Origin: Massilia niastensis DSM 21313
GTDB taxonomy: Bacteria > Pseudomonadota > Gammaproteobacteria > Burkholderiales > Burkholderiaceae_D
Assembly: GCF_000382345.1 (NCBI RefSeq)
Contig: NZ_KB908078.1
Coordinates: forward strand, 1 to 64,000
DNA: 64,000 nucleotides
Direction of reading: 5' to 3'
Of the stretch, positions 37,312 through 48,300 are shown in pieces; positions within the stretch are counted from its first letter, which is position 1; each line of letters opens with the position of its first letter. The notes under the pieces are model-generated. The model was not told the DNA's origin, ran no database searches, and worked only from the letters and a program-made list of their open reading frames with translations. A program made the position numbers and the translations under genes.

Positions 37312-39624
37312 ATGGATTCGTCATCTGATAAGAAAGAAGAATTACGTCAACAACTGCGTGCTGCAGCGCTCGAATATCACCAGATTCCCCGGCCCGGCAA
37401 AATCAGCGTGACGCCGACCAAGGGACTGCTGAACCAGCGCGACCTCGCCCTGGCGTATTCGCCGGGCGTGGCGGCGCCTTGCGAGGAAATCGTCAAGGAT
37501 CCGGCCAACTCGTACAAATACACGGCGCGCGGCAACCTGGTGGCCGTCATCAGTAACGGCACCGCCGTGCTGGGCCTGGGCAACATCGGCCCGCTGGCGT
37601 CCAAGCCTGTCATGGAAGGCAAGGGCGTGCTGTTCAAGAAATTCGCCGCGATCGACGTGTTCGACATCGAGATCGCCGAAACCGATCCGGACAAGCTGGT
37701 CGACATCATCGCCTCGCTCGAGCCGACCTTCGGCGGCGTGAACCTCGAGGACATCAAGGCGCCCGAGTGCTTCTACATCGAGCGCAAGCTGCGCGAGCGC
37801 ATGAAGATCCCGGTCTTCCACGACGACCAGCACGGCACCGCGATCATCGTCGGCGCCGCGATCCTGAACGGCCTGAAAGTGGTCGGCAAGAGCATCAAGG
37901 AGTGCAAGCTGGTGGTGTCCGGCGCCGGCGCGGCCGCGCTGGCCTGCCTCGACCTGATCGTCGACCTCGGCTTCCCGATCGAGAACATCTTCGTCACCGA
38001 CCTGGCCGGCGTGGTCTACAAGGGCCGCACCGAACTGATGGATCCGGACAAGGAGCGCTTCGCCCAGGACACGCCGCATCGCAGCCTGGCCGACGTCATC
38101 CCGGGCGCCGACATCTTCCTCGGCCTGTCCGCGGGCGGCGTGCTGAAGCAGGACATGGTCGCGAAAATGGGACCGAACCCGCTGATCCTGGCGCTGGCCA
38201 ACCCGACCCCGGAAATCCTGCCGGAAGACGTGAAGGCGGTGCGCAGCGACGCCATCATCGCCACCGGCCGTTCGGACTATCCGAACCAGGTCAACAACGT
38301 GCTGTGCTTCCCGTACATCTTCCGCGGCGCGCTCGACTGTGGCGCGACCACCATCACCCGCGAAATGGAAATCGCGGTGGTGCATGCGATCGCCGACCTG
38401 GCGCACGCCGAGCAGTCGGACGTGGTCGCCACGACCTACGGCATCTCGAACCTCTCGTTCGGTCCGGAATACCTGATCCCGATGCCGTTCGACCCGCGCC
38501 TGCTGACCCACATCGCCCCGGCGGTGGCCAAGGCGGCCGAGGAGTCGGGCGTGGCGTCGCGTCCGATCGAGGACCTGGCGGCCTATGCGCTGAGCCTGCA
38601 GCAGTTCGTGTACCGCAGCGGCACCTTCATGAAGCCGCTGTTCCAGATGGCCAAGAGCGCCCCGCCCGAACTCAAGCGCATCGTCTACGCCGAAGGCGAG
38701 GAAGAGCGCGTGCTGCGCGCGGTGCAGGTGGTGGTCGACGAGAAGCTGGCGCGCCCGATCCTGGTCGGCCGCCCGGCGGTGCTGGAAAAGCGCATCGAGA
38801 AATTCGGCCTGCGCCTCAGGATGGGCGAGCATTTCGACATCATCAACCCGGACTTCGACGAGCGCTACCGCGATTACTGGCAGGCCTACTACCAGATCGG
38901 CATGCGCAAGGGCGTGACCCAGGACATGGCCAAGCTGGAAATGCGCCGCCGCCACACCCTGATCGGCGCCATGATGATCCACAAGGGCGACGCCGACGGC
39001 ATGATCTGCGGCACCTATGGCACCACCCCGCTGCACCTGCACTATATCGACCAGGTGCTGGGCAAGCGCGCCGGCAGCAAGGTGTATGCGGCGATGAACT
39101 TCATCATCACCCAGGACCGCCAGCTCGCCATGGTCGACACCCATGTCAACGTCAACCCGAACGCCGAGGAACTGGCCGAGATCACGGTCATGGCGGCCGA
39201 GGAGATGGAGCGCTTCGGCATCTGTCCGCGCGCGGCGCTGCTGTCGCACTCGAACTTCGGCACTTCCGATACCGAGTCGGCGCAGAAGATGCGCGCTGCA
39301 CTTGCACTGGTGCAACAGAAGAAGCCGGACCTGGAAATCGATGGCGAGATGCATGGCGACATCGCCCTGGACTCCAAGGCGCGCGCCAAGATCATGCCGC
39401 ACTCGACCTTGAAGGGCGATGCGAACCTGCTGGTGTTGCCAAATATAGACGCTGCCAACATCTCCTATAACCTGCTGAAGACGGCTGCCGGCAACGGCAT
39501 CGCGGTCGGTCCGGTGCTGCTCGGCTGCGCACGTCCGGTCCACATCCTGACCCCCTCGGCGACCGTGCGCCGCATAGTGAACATGACCGCGCTGTGCGTG
39601 GTCGACGCGGTCTCCCAGCGCTGA
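37312..39624 (+). CDS. maeB: NADP-dependent malic enzyme with phosphotransacetylase-like domain
   Basis: This enzyme decarboxylates malate to pyruvate with NADP. The 770-residue protein has the malic enzyme half (about 1-430) with [22 protein letters not shown], and [20 protein letters not shown]. The C-terminal half (about 440-770) is of the phosphate acetyltransferase type ([29 protein letters not shown]) and is thought to regulate the enzyme by acetyl-CoA. Length and domain order match MaeB. Upstream the sequence is A+T-rich with two TTGACA-like hexamers, but no clean promoter pair is found. A strong terminator follows. Confidence 0.96.
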   Translation: MDSSSDKKEELRQQLRAAALEYHQIPRPGKISVTPTKGLLNQRDLALAYSPGVAAPCEEIVKDPANSYKYTARGNLVAVISNGTAVLGLGNIGPLASKPVMEGKGVLFKKFAAIDVFDIEIAETDPDKLVDIIASLEPTFGGVNLEDIKAPECFYIERKLRERMKIPVFHDDQHGTAIIVGAAILNGLKVVGKSIKECKLVVSGAGAAALACLDLIVDLGFPIENIFVTDLAGVVYKGRTELMDPDKERFAQDTPHRSLADVIPGADIFLGLSAGGVLKQDMVAKMGPNPLILALANPTPEILPEDVKAVRSDAIIATGRSDYPNQVNNVLCFPYIFRGALDCGATTITREMEIAVVHAIADLAHAEQSDVVATTYGISNLSFGPEYLIPMPFDPRLLTHIAPAVAKAAEESGVASRPIEDLAAYALSLQQFVYRSGTFMKPLFQMAKSAPPELKRIVYAEGEEERVLRAVQVVVDEKLARPILVGRPAVLEKRIEKFGLRLRMGEHFDIINPDFDERYRDYWQAYYQIGMRKGVTQDMAKLEMRRRHTLIGAMMIHKGDADGMICGTYGTTPLHLHYIDQVLGKRAGSKVYAAMNFIITQDRQLAMVDTHVNVNPNAEELAEITVMAAEEMERFGICPRAALLSHSNFGTSDTESAQKMRAALALVQQKKPDLEIDGEMHGDIALDSKARAKIMPHSTLKGDANLLVLPNIDAANISYNLLKTAAGNGIAVGPVLLGCARPVHILTPSATVRRIVNMTALCVVDAVSQR

Positions 39625-39636
39625 GTGTGACAGCCT

Positions 39637-39672
39637 CCGGCATGGCCTCCTGCGCCATGCCGGTTGTTTCTC
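39637..39672 (+). terminator. Intrinsic terminator of maeB
   Basis: CCGGCATGGC (39637-39646) and GCCATGCCGG (39654-39663) form a perfect 10-bp stem with a 7-base loop, followed by the T-rich TTGTTTCT. Confidence 0.85.
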
Positions 39673-39692
39673 CGGAAGCATTGTCACCAGCG

Positions 39693-39861
39693 GTCACAAT
39701 TTGTCGCGCCACACATACACTGGTAACAAACCGTAAGCAGCTACCGCGCGCGACTGCTTTCAAGGCATAATGTCACAATAAAGTGTTGCTTTAATTGCAC
39801 GAATTTCTAAGGTGCAAAGGGCACATCTCTCCTCTCTGTTACAATCCGGGCTTGTCACAAT
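39693..39861 (+). promoter_or_regulatory. Leader of the gmd cluster with three GTCACAAT boxes and a TTGCAC palindrome
   Basis: GTCACAAT occurs at 39693-39700, 39772-39779 and 39854-39861, spaced about 80 bp apart. TTGCAC (39795-39800) and GTGCAA (39812-39817) form an inverted repeat between them. This region is A+T-richer than its surroundings, contains no gene, and is the only large gap before the polysaccharide cluster, so it is the probable control region. Confidence 0.4.
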
Positions 39862-39902
39862 TGTCTGGCTGCCTGCGAGACCACCTTCAAGAATCCACGA
39901 AC

Positions 39903-40943
39903 ATGCAAACAAAACGAGCCCTCATCACCGGGATTACCGGCCAGGACGGCGCCTACTTGGCGCAATTGCTTCTGGAAAAAGGCTACCATGTGACCGGCAC
40001 CTACCGCCGCTCCAGTTCCGTTAACTTCTGGCGTATCGAGGAACTCGGCGTCGCAAATCATCCGAACCTGTCGCTGGTCGAATACGACCTGACCGACCTG
40101 TCGTCGAGCATCCGCCTGGTCGACAGCAGCAAGCCTGACGAGGTCTACAACCTGGCGGCCCAGAGCTTCGTCGGCGTGTCGTTCGAGCAGCCGGTGGCGA
40201 CCGCGTCGATCACCGGCCTGGGCGCGGTCAACCTGCTCGAGGCGATCCGCATCGTGAATCCGAAGATCCGCTTCTACCAGGCGTCGACCTCGGAAATGTT
40301 CGGCAAGGTGCAGGCCGTCCCGCAAATCGAGGACACCCCGTTCTACCCGCGCAGCCCGTATGGCGTGGCCAAGCTGTATGCCCACTGGATGACGGTCAAC
40401 TACCGCGAGTCCTACGGCATCTTCGGTTCGTCGGGCATCCTGTTCAACCACGAGTCGCCGCTGCGCGGCCGCGAGTTCGTGACCCGCAAGATCACCGATT
40501 CGGTGGCCAAGATCGTGCTGAACAAGCTGGACGTGCTGGAACTGGGCAACCTGGACGCCAAGCGCGACTGGGGCTATGCCAAGGAATACGTGGAAGGCAT
40601 GTGGCGCATCCTGCAGGCGGCGCAGCCGGACACCTTCGTGCTGGCGACCAACCGCACCGAGACCGTGCGCGATTTCGTGACCATGGCCTTCAAGGGCGCG
40701 AACATCGGCATCGAATGGAGCGGCAGCGCCGAGAACGAAATCGGCCGCTGCGACCGCACCGGCAAGGAACTGGTGCGCGTGTCGCCGAAGTTCTACCGTC
40801 CGGCCGAGGTGGACCTCCTGATCGGCGACCCGGCGAAAGCCAGGCGCGAGCTGGGCTGGGAGCCGAAGACCACGCTCGAAGAGCTGTGCCAGATGATGGT
40901 CGACGCCGACCTGCGTCGCAACGAACTGGGGTTCTCGTTCTGA
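39903..40943 (+). CDS. gmd: GDP-mannose 4,6-dehydratase
   Basis: Gmd turns GDP-mannose into GDP-4-keto-6-deoxymannose, the precursor of GDP-rhamnose and GDP-fucose. The 346-residue protein has the NAD(P) fold [29 protein letters not shown], catalytic YxxxK in [12 protein letters not shown], and the substrate segment [15 protein letters not shown]. The ATG at 39903 gives the family N-terminus; the frame is open 36 codons upstream. It leads a four-gene run of rmd and two glycosyltransferases with almost no spacing. Confidence 0.96.
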   Translation: MQTKRALITGITGQDGAYLAQLLLEKGYHVTGTYRRSSSVNFWRIEELGVANHPNLSLVEYDLTDLSSSIRLVDSSKPDEVYNLAAQSFVGVSFEQPVATASITGLGAVNLLEAIRIVNPKIRFYQASTSEMFGKVQAVPQIEDTPFYPRSPYGVAKLYAHWMTVNYRESYGIFGSSGILFNHESPLRGREFVTRKITDSVAKIVLNKLDVLELGNLDAKRDWGYAKEYVEGMWRILQAAQPDTFVLATNRTETVRDFVTMAFKGANIGIEWSGSAENEIGRCDRTGKELVRVSPKFYRPAEVDLLIGDPAKARRELGWEPKTTLEELCQMMVDADLRRNELGFSF

Positions 40944-40944
40944 T

Positions 40945-41886
40945 ATGGACCGCATGGCAACGGATGATATTCTCGCCGTCAGCGGCGGGAAGGAAGGCGA
41001 GGGCCGGCGCGCGCTCATCACGGGCCTGCGCGGCTTCACCGCCCGTTACCTTGCGCAGGAGCTGAGCGCCGCCGGATACCGGGTGTTCGGCACCGTGATG
41101 CCGGGCGACGAGCTTGGCCCCGACATCCACCCGGTCGACCTGTGCGACCGCGCCGCCGTCGCCGCGATGGTGGAGGAGGTGCGGCCCGACGTCGTGGCCC
41201 ACCTGGCCGGCATCGCCTTCGTGGCCCACACGAACGTGGAGATGATCTACAAGGTCAACGTGGTCGGCACCCGCAACCTGCTGGAAGCCCTGGCCGCGGG
41301 CCAGCACCGGCCCACCAGCGTGCTGCTGGCTTCCTCGGCCAATATCTACGGCAACGCCAGCGTGCCCGTCATCGACGAGAGCGTGGCGCCGGCGCCGGCC
41401 AACGACTACGCGGTCAGCAAGCTCGCCATGGAGTACATGGCGCGCCTGTGGATGGACAAGCTGCCGATCACGATCGCGCGTCCGTTCAACTACTCCGGCG
41501 TGGGCCAGTCCGAGAATTTCCTGCTTCCCAAGATCGTCTCGCATTTCCGCCGCAACGAGCGCCGCATCGAACTGGGCAACCTGGCGATCGCGCGCGACTT
41601 CTCCGACGTGCGCATGGTGGCGCGCAGCTACCGCCGCCTGCTGGCGGTGGCGCCGGCCGGCGAAGCATTCAACGTCTGCTCCGGCACCTCGCATTCGCTG
41701 GCGAACCTGATCGACATGATGAGCGAGATCGCCGGCTACCACATCGACGTCCAGGTCAACCCGGCCTTCGTGCGCGCCAACGACGTGCTCCAGCTTAGCG
41801 GCAGCAACGGCAAGCTGGCCGCCGTGATCGGCCAGCTCGATCCGACGCCGCTATCCGACACCCTGCGCTGGATGTACCAGGCGTGA
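40945..41886 (+). CDS. rmd: GDP-6-deoxy-D-mannose reductase (NAD-dependent epimerase/dehydratase family)
   Basis: This enzyme reduces the Gmd product to GDP-D-rhamnose. The 313-residue short-chain dehydrogenase has a nucleotide motif RALITGLRGFTARYL (glycine pattern slightly changed from GxxGFxG), VAHLAGIAFVAHTN, SSANIYGN and YAVSKLAMEYMARLW with the YxxxK pair. Its ATG lies one base after the gmd stop. Position after gmd and size favour Rmd; a fucose-type enzyme (WcaG) would look different at these motifs. An in-frame ATG three codons in is an alternative start. Confidence 0.85.
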   Translation: MDRMATDDILAVSGGKEGEGRRALITGLRGFTARYLAQELSAAGYRVFGTVMPGDELGPDIHPVDLCDRAAVAAMVEEVRPDVVAHLAGIAFVAHTNVEMIYKVNVVGTRNLLEALAAGQHRPTSVLLASSANIYGNASVPVIDESVAPAPANDYAVSKLAMEYMARLWMDKLPITIARPFNYSGVGQSENFLLPKIVSHFRRNERRIELGNLAIARDFSDVRMVARSYRRLLAVAPAGEAFNVCSGTSHSLANLIDMMSEIAGYHIDVQVNPAFVRANDVLQLSGSNGKLAAVIGQLDPTPLSDTLRWMYQA

Positions 41887-43028
41887 GCAAGGGCGGTCTC
41901 ACTGTCGGACTCGGGACGACGATGATCGAACCGGGCCTGACCGGAGGCCGCCTGGATGGGATCGGCGTCTACACCTCCGCGTTGCTGCGTCACCTGCCCC
42001 GGGCCGGCTGCGCCATTCAACCCTATTCGTGGCCGCGCCCCGGCAGTAAGGGGGCCGGCATCGGTGTCGGCCGGCCGATGCCGCAGTCCTTCGAAAAGGC
42101 TTCGCTGGTCGACCTGGCCACGCCGGGCATGCACCGCGTCCACATGCCCGTCGACCTGTTCCACGTCACCGACTACCGCGTGGTGCGCATGGACTGCCCG
42201 GTGGTGGCGACCCTGCACGACGCCTTGCCGATCAAGTATCCGGAATGGTGCAACCCGCGCCTGCGCAGCCTGAAGAACTGGCTGCAGCGCAAGGCGGCGG
42301 CCAAGGCCGACCATGTGATCGCGCTGTCGCAATTCGCGATCGCCGAACTGGTCGAATGCTTCGGGGTCGACGAACGCCGCGTGTCGGTGGTGCCGTGCGG
42401 CGTCGACGACGAATGGCTGCAGGCGCCCGAGCCAGGCGCGGTGGCGGCGACCCTGGCCGCCCATGGGCTCGCGCCGGGTTACTTCCTGACCGTCGGCACC
42501 CTGCAGCCGCGCAAGAACGTCGGACGCCTGCTCGAGGCCTGGCGCCTGCTGCCGGACGCCGTACGCGCCGAGCGCGCGCTGGTGATCGTCGGCGCGCGCG
42601 GCTGGCGCTGCGAGGAGCTGGTGGCCCGGATCGAGGCGGCGATCGCCGCCGGCGAGAACGTGGTCTGGCTCGACTGCCTGACCGACGGCCAGGCGCTGCG
42701 CCATATCTACGCGGGCGCGGGCGTGTTCGTCTTTCCTTCGCTGTACGAGGGCTTCGGGATCCCGGTGGTGGAGGCCTTCGCCTCGAACGTGCCGGTGGTG
42801 TCCTCGAACGCCAGCTCGCTGCCCGAGGTGACCCGGGGTGCGGCGCTGGACGTGGACCCGCTCGACACCGGCGCGCTCCGCGATGCGATGCTGGCCCTGG
42901 CGCGCGATGGCGCCGAACGCACGCGCTGCATCGCGCTTGGGCGCGCGCGCGCCGAACAACTGACCTGGCAGGCGACTGCGCGCCTGAGCGCGGAAGTATA
43001 CCGTGCCGTCCTTTCGCAACAAGCCTGA
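41883..43028 (+). CDS. Glycosyltransferase, GT1/GT4 family
   Basis: This is a retaining GT-B glycosyltransferase of 381 residues, probably moving rhamnose from GDP-rhamnose onto a lipid-linked sugar. It has the N-terminal GRLDGIGVYTSALLRHL, HVTDYRVVRMDCPVVATLHD, the hinge segment LTVGTLQPRKNVGRLLEAW, and the C-terminal EX7E motif FPSLYEGFGIPVVEAFA. The GTG start overlaps the rmd stop (GTGA), so translation is coupled. The acceptor and linkage cannot be read from sequence. Confidence 0.9.
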   Translation: MSKGGLTVGLGTTMIEPGLTGGRLDGIGVYTSALLRHLPRAGCAIQPYSWPRPGSKGAGIGVGRPMPQSFEKASLVDLATPGMHRVHMPVDLFHVTDYRVVRMDCPVVATLHDALPIKYPEWCNPRLRSLKNWLQRKAAAKADHVIALSQFAIAELVECFGVDERRVSVVPCGVDDEWLQAPEPGAVAATLAAHGLAPGYFLTVGTLQPRKNVGRLLEAWRLLPDAVRAERALVIVGARGWRCEELVARIEAAIAAGENVVWLDCLTDGQALRHIYAGAGVFVFPSLYEGFGIPVVEAFASNVPVVSSNASSLPEVTRGAALDVDPLDTGALRDAMLALARDGAERTRCIALGRARAEQLTWQATARLSAEVYRAVLSQQA

Positions 43029-43031
43029 ACT

Positions 43032-44192
43032 ATGCGCGTCCTACACTTCTACAAGACATATTATCCGGACTCGGTGGGCGGCATCGAACAGGTGATCCGC
43101 CAGCTGTGCGTCGGTACCGGCCGCCTCGGCGTGTCCAACACCGTGCTCTCGCTGTCGCGCCACGACAAGCTGGTGCCGTTCGAATTCGAAGGCCACCAGG
43201 TGCACCGCGTTCCGCTGAACGTGGAGATCGCCTCGAACGCCATCTCGCTGCAGTCGATCGGCGCGCTGGCGCGCCTGGCGCGTCAGGCCGACATCGTGCA
43301 CTACCATTTCCCGTGGCCGTTCATGGACCTGGCCCACTTCATGGCGCGGGTGCGCAAGCCGAGCGTGGTGACCTACCACTCCGACATCGTGCGCCAGCGC
43401 CACCTGCTGCGCCTGTACCAGCCGCTCAAGCACCGCTTCCTGGAAAGCGTGGACACGATCGTCGCGGCCTCGCCCAACTACCTGGCCTCGTCGCCGGTGC
43501 TGGAGCGCTACCGCGACAAGACCCGCGTGATCACCTACGGCCTGGACAAGAACACCTATCCGCAGCCCGATCCCGACCGCCTGGCGCACTGGCGCGCGCG
43601 CGTGGGTCCGAAGTTCTTCCTGTTCGTGGGCGTGCTGCGCTACTACAAGGGCCTGCACGTCCTGCTCGAGGCGGCGGCCGGCACCGATTTCCCGGTGGTG
43701 ATCGTGGGTACCGGGCCGGTCGAGCAGGAGCTGAAGGAGCAGGCCGCGCGCCTGGGCCTGAAGAACGTGCTGTTCACCGGCGCGCTGGACGAGCCGGACA
43801 AGATCGCGCTGCTGACCCTGTGCTACGCGATCGCCTTCCCGTCGCACCTGCGCTCGGAGGCGTTCGGCATTTCGCTGCTCGAAGGCGCGATGTACGGCAA
43901 GCCGATGATCTCCTGCGAGATCGGCACCGGCACCACCTATATCAATATCGATGGCGATACCGGCCTGGTGACGCCGCCGTCCGACCCGGCGGCGCTGCGC
44001 GCGGCGATGCGCATCCTGTGGGACAACCCGGAACTGGCGCGCCAGATGGGCCGCCGCGCCGAGGCGCGCTACCAGGAAGTGTTCACGTCGGAGCAGATGG
44101 CCGCCGACTACACGGCCCTGTACCACGAGCTGGCCACCGGCCGCGTCACCCCGGGCGAACCGAGCGCGCCGCTGGCGCCGGCCCAGGCCTGA
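43032..44192 (+). CDS. Glycosyltransferase, GT4 family
   Basis: This is a second GT-B enzyme of 386 residues with VLHFYKTYYPDSVGGIEQVI at the start, YHFPWPFMDLAHF, FLFVGVLRYYKGLHVLLEA, and the EX7E segment SEAFGISLLEGAMYGKP. The opening FYKTYYPDSVGGIEQ is common in enzymes of the D-rhamnan (A-band) type, which fits gmd and rmd upstream. It lies three bases after the previous stop. The C-terminus ends in a Pro/Ala tail. A paired palindromic repeat follows. Confidence 0.9.
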   Translation: MRVLHFYKTYYPDSVGGIEQVIRQLCVGTGRLGVSNTVLSLSRHDKLVPFEFEGHQVHRVPLNVEIASNAISLQSIGALARLARQADIVHYHFPWPFMDLAHFMARVRKPSVVTYHSDIVRQRHLLRLYQPLKHRFLESVDTIVAASPNYLASSPVLERYRDKTRVITYGLDKNTYPQPDPDRLAHWRARVGPKFFLFVGVLRYYKGLHVLLEAAAGTDFPVVIVGTGPVEQELKEQAARLGLKNVLFTGALDEPDKIALLTLCYAIAFPSHLRSEAFGISLLEGAMYGKPMISCEIGTGTTYINIDGDTGLVTPPSDPAALRAAMRILWDNPELARQMGRRAEARYQEVFTSEQMAADYTALYHELATGRVTPGEPSAPLAPAQA

Positions 44193-44217
44193 GCGTTTTC
44201 CAGGGCCGAGGACCGTC

Positions 44218-44330
44218 GTAGGGTGGGCGGGTTTTCCCGCCCACGCGGCGATGGTTGGCGGCGAGGTCATCGAGCCCGATATCGGCACCGATAACGATCA
44301 CCGCGTGGGCGGAGAATCCGCCCACCCTAC
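44218..44330. repeat. Paired REP-like unit: two facing hairpins 50 bp apart
   Basis: The left arm (44218-44248) is itself a hairpin (GTGGGCGGG-TTTT-CCCGCCCAC), and the right arm (44301-44330) is nearly its exact reverse complement and also a hairpin. The 52 bases between include GATATCGGCACCGATA, a short palindrome. The unit lies between two convergent genes and has the form of a BIME-like composite. Confidence 0.8.
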
Positions 44331-44341
44331 ATGACTGTCAG

Positions 44342-45337
44342 TCAGGGGTGCTCGGCCCAGCGCGCCTGGATCGCGCGGATCGCCGGCATCTGCTCGGTGA
44401 ACAGGTCGACCAGGGCCGGATCGAAGTGGCGGCCTTTCTGCTGGTGCAGGAAATCCAGCGCCTCGTCCTCGCTCCAGGCCTTCTTGTACGGGCGCACCGA
44501 GGTCAGGGCGTCGAACACGTCGGCGATCGCGACGATCCTTCCTTCCAGCGGAATCGCATCTCCCGCCAGTCCGTTCGGATAGCCGCTGCCGTCATACTTC
44601 TCGTGGTGGGTCAGCGCGATGTTGCGCGCCAGCGCCAGCATGCCGCCGCTGTGCTCGCCGATGATCTCGGCGCCGATCGTCACGTGGCTCTGCATGATCT
44701 TCCATTCTTCCGGGTCGAGCGCGCCGGGCTTCTGCAGGATGCGGTCCGGGATGCCGATCTTGCCCACGTCGTGCATCGGCGCGGCGTGCAGCAGGTCGTC
44801 GGCCTCGACCTCGCCCATGCCGGCGGCGATGCCGAGCACGCGCGAGAAGTGGCTCATGCGCAGCACGTGCAGGCCGGTCTCGTTGTCCTTGTACTCGGCC
44901 GCCAGGCCCAGGCGCTGGACGATCTCGAGGCGGCTCGCACGCAGCTCCTCCATGCGCACCAGCGACAGGTGGGTGCGCACCCGCGCGCGCACGATCGGCG
45001 GGCTGACCGGCTTGGTGATGTAGTCGACCGCGCCGGCCTCGAAGCCTTCCAGTTCGTCGTCGGCCTCGGTCAGCGCGGTCACGAAGATCACGGGGATCGC
45101 GGCCGTCGCCGGGTTGGCCTTGAGCGCGGCGCACACTTCGTAGCCCGACATCCCGGGCATCATCACGTCCAGCAGCACCAGGTCGGGAGACTCCTGGCGC
45201 GCCAGCTCGAGGGCGCGCGCGCCGTCCTTGGCGAACAGCAGGCGATAGTGGTCCTGCAGGATCTGGCGCAGCAGCTGGAGGTTGGTGGCTTCGTCGTCGA
45301 CCGCCAGGATCAGCGGCCGGGTGTTCGGTTGGGGCAT
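44342..45337 (-). CDS. Response regulator with HD-GYP phosphodiesterase domain
   Basis: This is a cytoplasmic receiver fused to an HD-GYP domain, 331 residues. The receiver has LAVDDEATN and [12 protein letters not shown] (Asp57). The HD-GYP part has [12 protein letters not shown], the metal pair HD at 189-190 in [10 protein letters not shown], and [11 protein letters not shown] at 244-254; all ligands appear intact, so it should degrade cyclic di-GMP. It lies 18 bases downstream of the MHYT hybrid kinase gene in the same direction, which is the natural phosphate source. Confidence 0.95.
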   Translation of the reverse strand: MPQPNTRPLILAVDDEATNLQLLRQILQDHYRLLFAKDGARALELARQESPDLVLLDVMMPGMSGYEVCAALKANPATAAIPVIFVTALTEADDELEGFEAGAVDYITKPVSPPIVRARVRTHLSLVRMEELRASRLEIVQRLGLAAEYKDNETGLHVLRMSHFSRVLGIAAGMGEVEADDLLHAAPMHDVGKIGIPDRILQKPGALDPEEWKIMQSHVTIGAEIIGEHSGGMLALARNIALTHHEKYDGSGYPNGLAGDAIPLEGRIVAIADVFDALTSVRPYKKAWSEDEALDFLHQQKGRHFDPALVDLFTEQMPAIRAIQARWAEHP

Positions 45338-45355
45338 GCGGGTTTCCTGTGTTGC

Positions 45356-48300
45356 TTATTCTTCGAGCGCGGCCATGACCGCCTCGAGGTGCCCGAGGGC
45401 GAGGTCGAAGTCGAAGTCGGCGATCGCCACCTGGACCTGGGCCACGCGCGGCGCGCTGGCGTGGCCGGCCAGGGCCGCCGCCAGGCTGGCCAGCGCGGGG
45501 TCGTTCAGGGCGCCGCGGCGCAGCGCTTCCAGCAGCACGCCGCCGGCGCGGCGCGCGCGCGCCAGGTCGACCGTGACGGCGGGCGCGCCCGGCGCGGCGG
45601 CCTGCGGGATGCCGGCGCCGATCGCGGCCAGCGCCTCGGCCAGCGCCCGGGTCGAGGCCTCCAGCGCGGCGCTGGCCCTCTGTTCGTCGGTCGGCACCGC
45701 ATTGGTCGCCTGTTCCAGGGTCGCCAGGGCGTCCGACAGCTGTTCCAGCCCGACGTTGGCGGCCACGCCGCGCACCTTGTGGGCCAGCATGCGCAGTTCC
45801 AGGTGCGAGCCGCCGGCGGCGTGCACCTGCAGGGTCTCGCCCAGCGCGCCGTACTGGCGGCCGAAGTGTTCCAGCGCCTCCAGGTAGGCGTCTTCCTTGC
45901 CGCTCCAGCGGTGCAGGCCGGCGCGCCGGTTCAGCACTTCGCGCGCCAGGCCCGCGATGCCCGGCCCCGCCGTGCTGTCGCCCTGCTGGGCGATGCCGAG
46001 CACGCGCGCGATCTCGTGCGACAGCGCGAACCAGTCGACCGGCTTGCTGGCGAAACCGTCCATGCCGGCGTCGGCGCTGGCCTTGCGGTGCTCGGCCAGC
46101 ACGCTGGCGGTCATCGCGATCACCGGCACGCGCGAACGGCCGTCGGCCAGCTCGTGGGCGCGGATCCGGCGCGTGGCGCTCAGGCCGTCGAGGGTCGGCA
46201 TCTGGAAGTCCATCAGGATCAGGTCGAACTCCTGGCTGGTCGCCAGCTCGACCACGGCGGCGCCGTCGGTCACGGCGGTCATCGTGTGGCCGCGGCGCGC
46301 CATCAGGAGCTGCATCAGTTCCAGGTTCTGCGGCACGTCGTCGGCCACCAGCACGCGCAGCGGCGGCAGCACGGCGGCGCTGCGCACGCGCGGCGCCTGC
46401 TGGACCAGGCGGGCCAGCACCAGCGGCACCCGCACGTGGAAGGTGGTGCCCGCGCCAAGCACGCTCTCGGCCCAGATCCGGCCGCCCATCAGCTCGACCA
46501 GCTGCTTGCAGATCGTGGTGCCCAGGCCGGTGCCGCCGAAGCGGCGCGTCATCGAGGCGTCGGCCTGGGTGAAGGGTTCGAAGATCGCCGACAGGCGTTC
46601 CGGCGCGATGCCGATGCCGGTGTCGCTGACCGCGATGCACAGCTGGTCGCCTTCGGCCGACACCTTCAGGCCCACGGTGCCCCTGGCGGTGAACTTGATC
46701 GCGTTGTCGATCAGGTTGGTCAGCACCTGGCGCATGCGCAGCTCGTCGCCGCGCAGGCCGGTCGGCAGCGCCGGGTCGTAGTTGATGTCCAGGTGCAGGC
46801 CCTTGGCGCGCGCGTTCGCGGCCAGGGTCGAGGACAGCTCGTCGATCAGCGAGAGCAGGTTGTAGTCGTTCTGCTCCAGCTCGACCGCGCCTTTTTCCAG
46901 CTTGGCGGTATCGAGGATTTCATTGAGCAGGCGCAGCAGCGCCTTGCCGGCGCTGCGGATGGTGTCGATGTGGCGGCGCTGTTCCTTGTCCAGCTCGCCG
47001 TCCAGCAGCACGTCGGTGAAGCCCAGGATCGAGTTCATCGGAGTGCGGATCTCGTGGCTCATGTTGGCCACGAAGGTGGCGCGCGCGGCGGCCGCCTGCT
47101 CGGCCTTTTCCTTGGCCTCGCGCAGCGCTTCCTCCATCTGGCGGCGCTCGGTGATGTCGAGGATCACGCCGTCCAGCCATTCGACCTCGCCGCCCTCGTT
47201 GCGCACGCCGGTGCCGTTTTCCCACAGCCAGCGGGTGCCGCCGTCGGCGTGCAGCAGGCGGTACTCGACCAGGTAGGGGCGGTCTTCGTGCAGCGCGCGC
47301 TCGACTTCGTCCGACACGCGCCGGCGGTCGGCTGCGTGGATCAGCGCGCCGAAGCTGCGGCGCGGCGGATTGCCGAGGAAATCGGCGGCCGGGAAACCGG
47401 TGACGCGCTCGACGGCGTCGCTCATGAACACCATCGGCCATTCGCCGTCGATCAGGCTGCGGTAGGAGATGCCTGGGATGTTGCCGATCAGGGAGCGGAA
47501 CTGCTGTTCGCTGGCGCGCAGCGCCTGCACCATCGCGCGGCGTTCGCTGATGTCGGTGATGAAGCACACGAACAGGTCCTGGTCGCCGAGCTTCGCATGG
47601 CCGAGCGCGCGCCGCACCGGCACCTGGCTGCCGTCCTTGCGCAGGCCGATCACTTCGCTGCTGCGCGCGTCCGGATCGAGCTGGCCGTCGCGCAGCACGG
47701 CCAGCAGGCCGTCCTGCGCCGAGTGATCGCGATCGGCGATCAGGACGCTGATGCTGCGTCCCACGATCTCGTCGCGGCGCCAGCCGAAGATGCGTTCGGC
47801 CGAGGCGTTGAATTCGGTGATGGTGCCTTCGCGGTCGACCGTGACGACGCCGTCGACGGTGGTGGTCAGGAGCGCGCGCATCCAGGCTTCGCTGCGCGAC
47901 AGGTCGAGGTACATCTGGCGGTAGCGCAGCAGGCCGTTGGCGGCCACCACGAACAGGGTGAAGGCGACGGTGATGACGGTGATCGCCAGCGCCAGGAAAT
48001 CGGAATTCGAGCCGCCCTGGCCGTCGGGGGCGGCCTGGCCGGCGAAGCGCGCCGCCGCCATGCCGGTGTAGTGCATGCCGGCGATCGCGCAGCCCATCAC
48101 GACCGCGGCGATCAGGAGGCGGCGCGATTCGCTGAGCGACTGGAAGCGCGACAGGCCGAAGCGCACCCCGAGCGCCAGCGTGGCGAGCACGACCGCGACG
48201 ACGATGGACAGGGCGAACATGGCGGGATCGTAGTGCAGGGTCAGGCTCATGCGCATGCCGGCCATGCCGGCATAGTGCATCGCGCCGATGCCCGCGCCGA

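Noticed and set aside
37342-39687. A 781-codon open frame on the - strand
   Set aside because: It is antisense to maeB, His/Asp/Val-rich, with no domain pattern.
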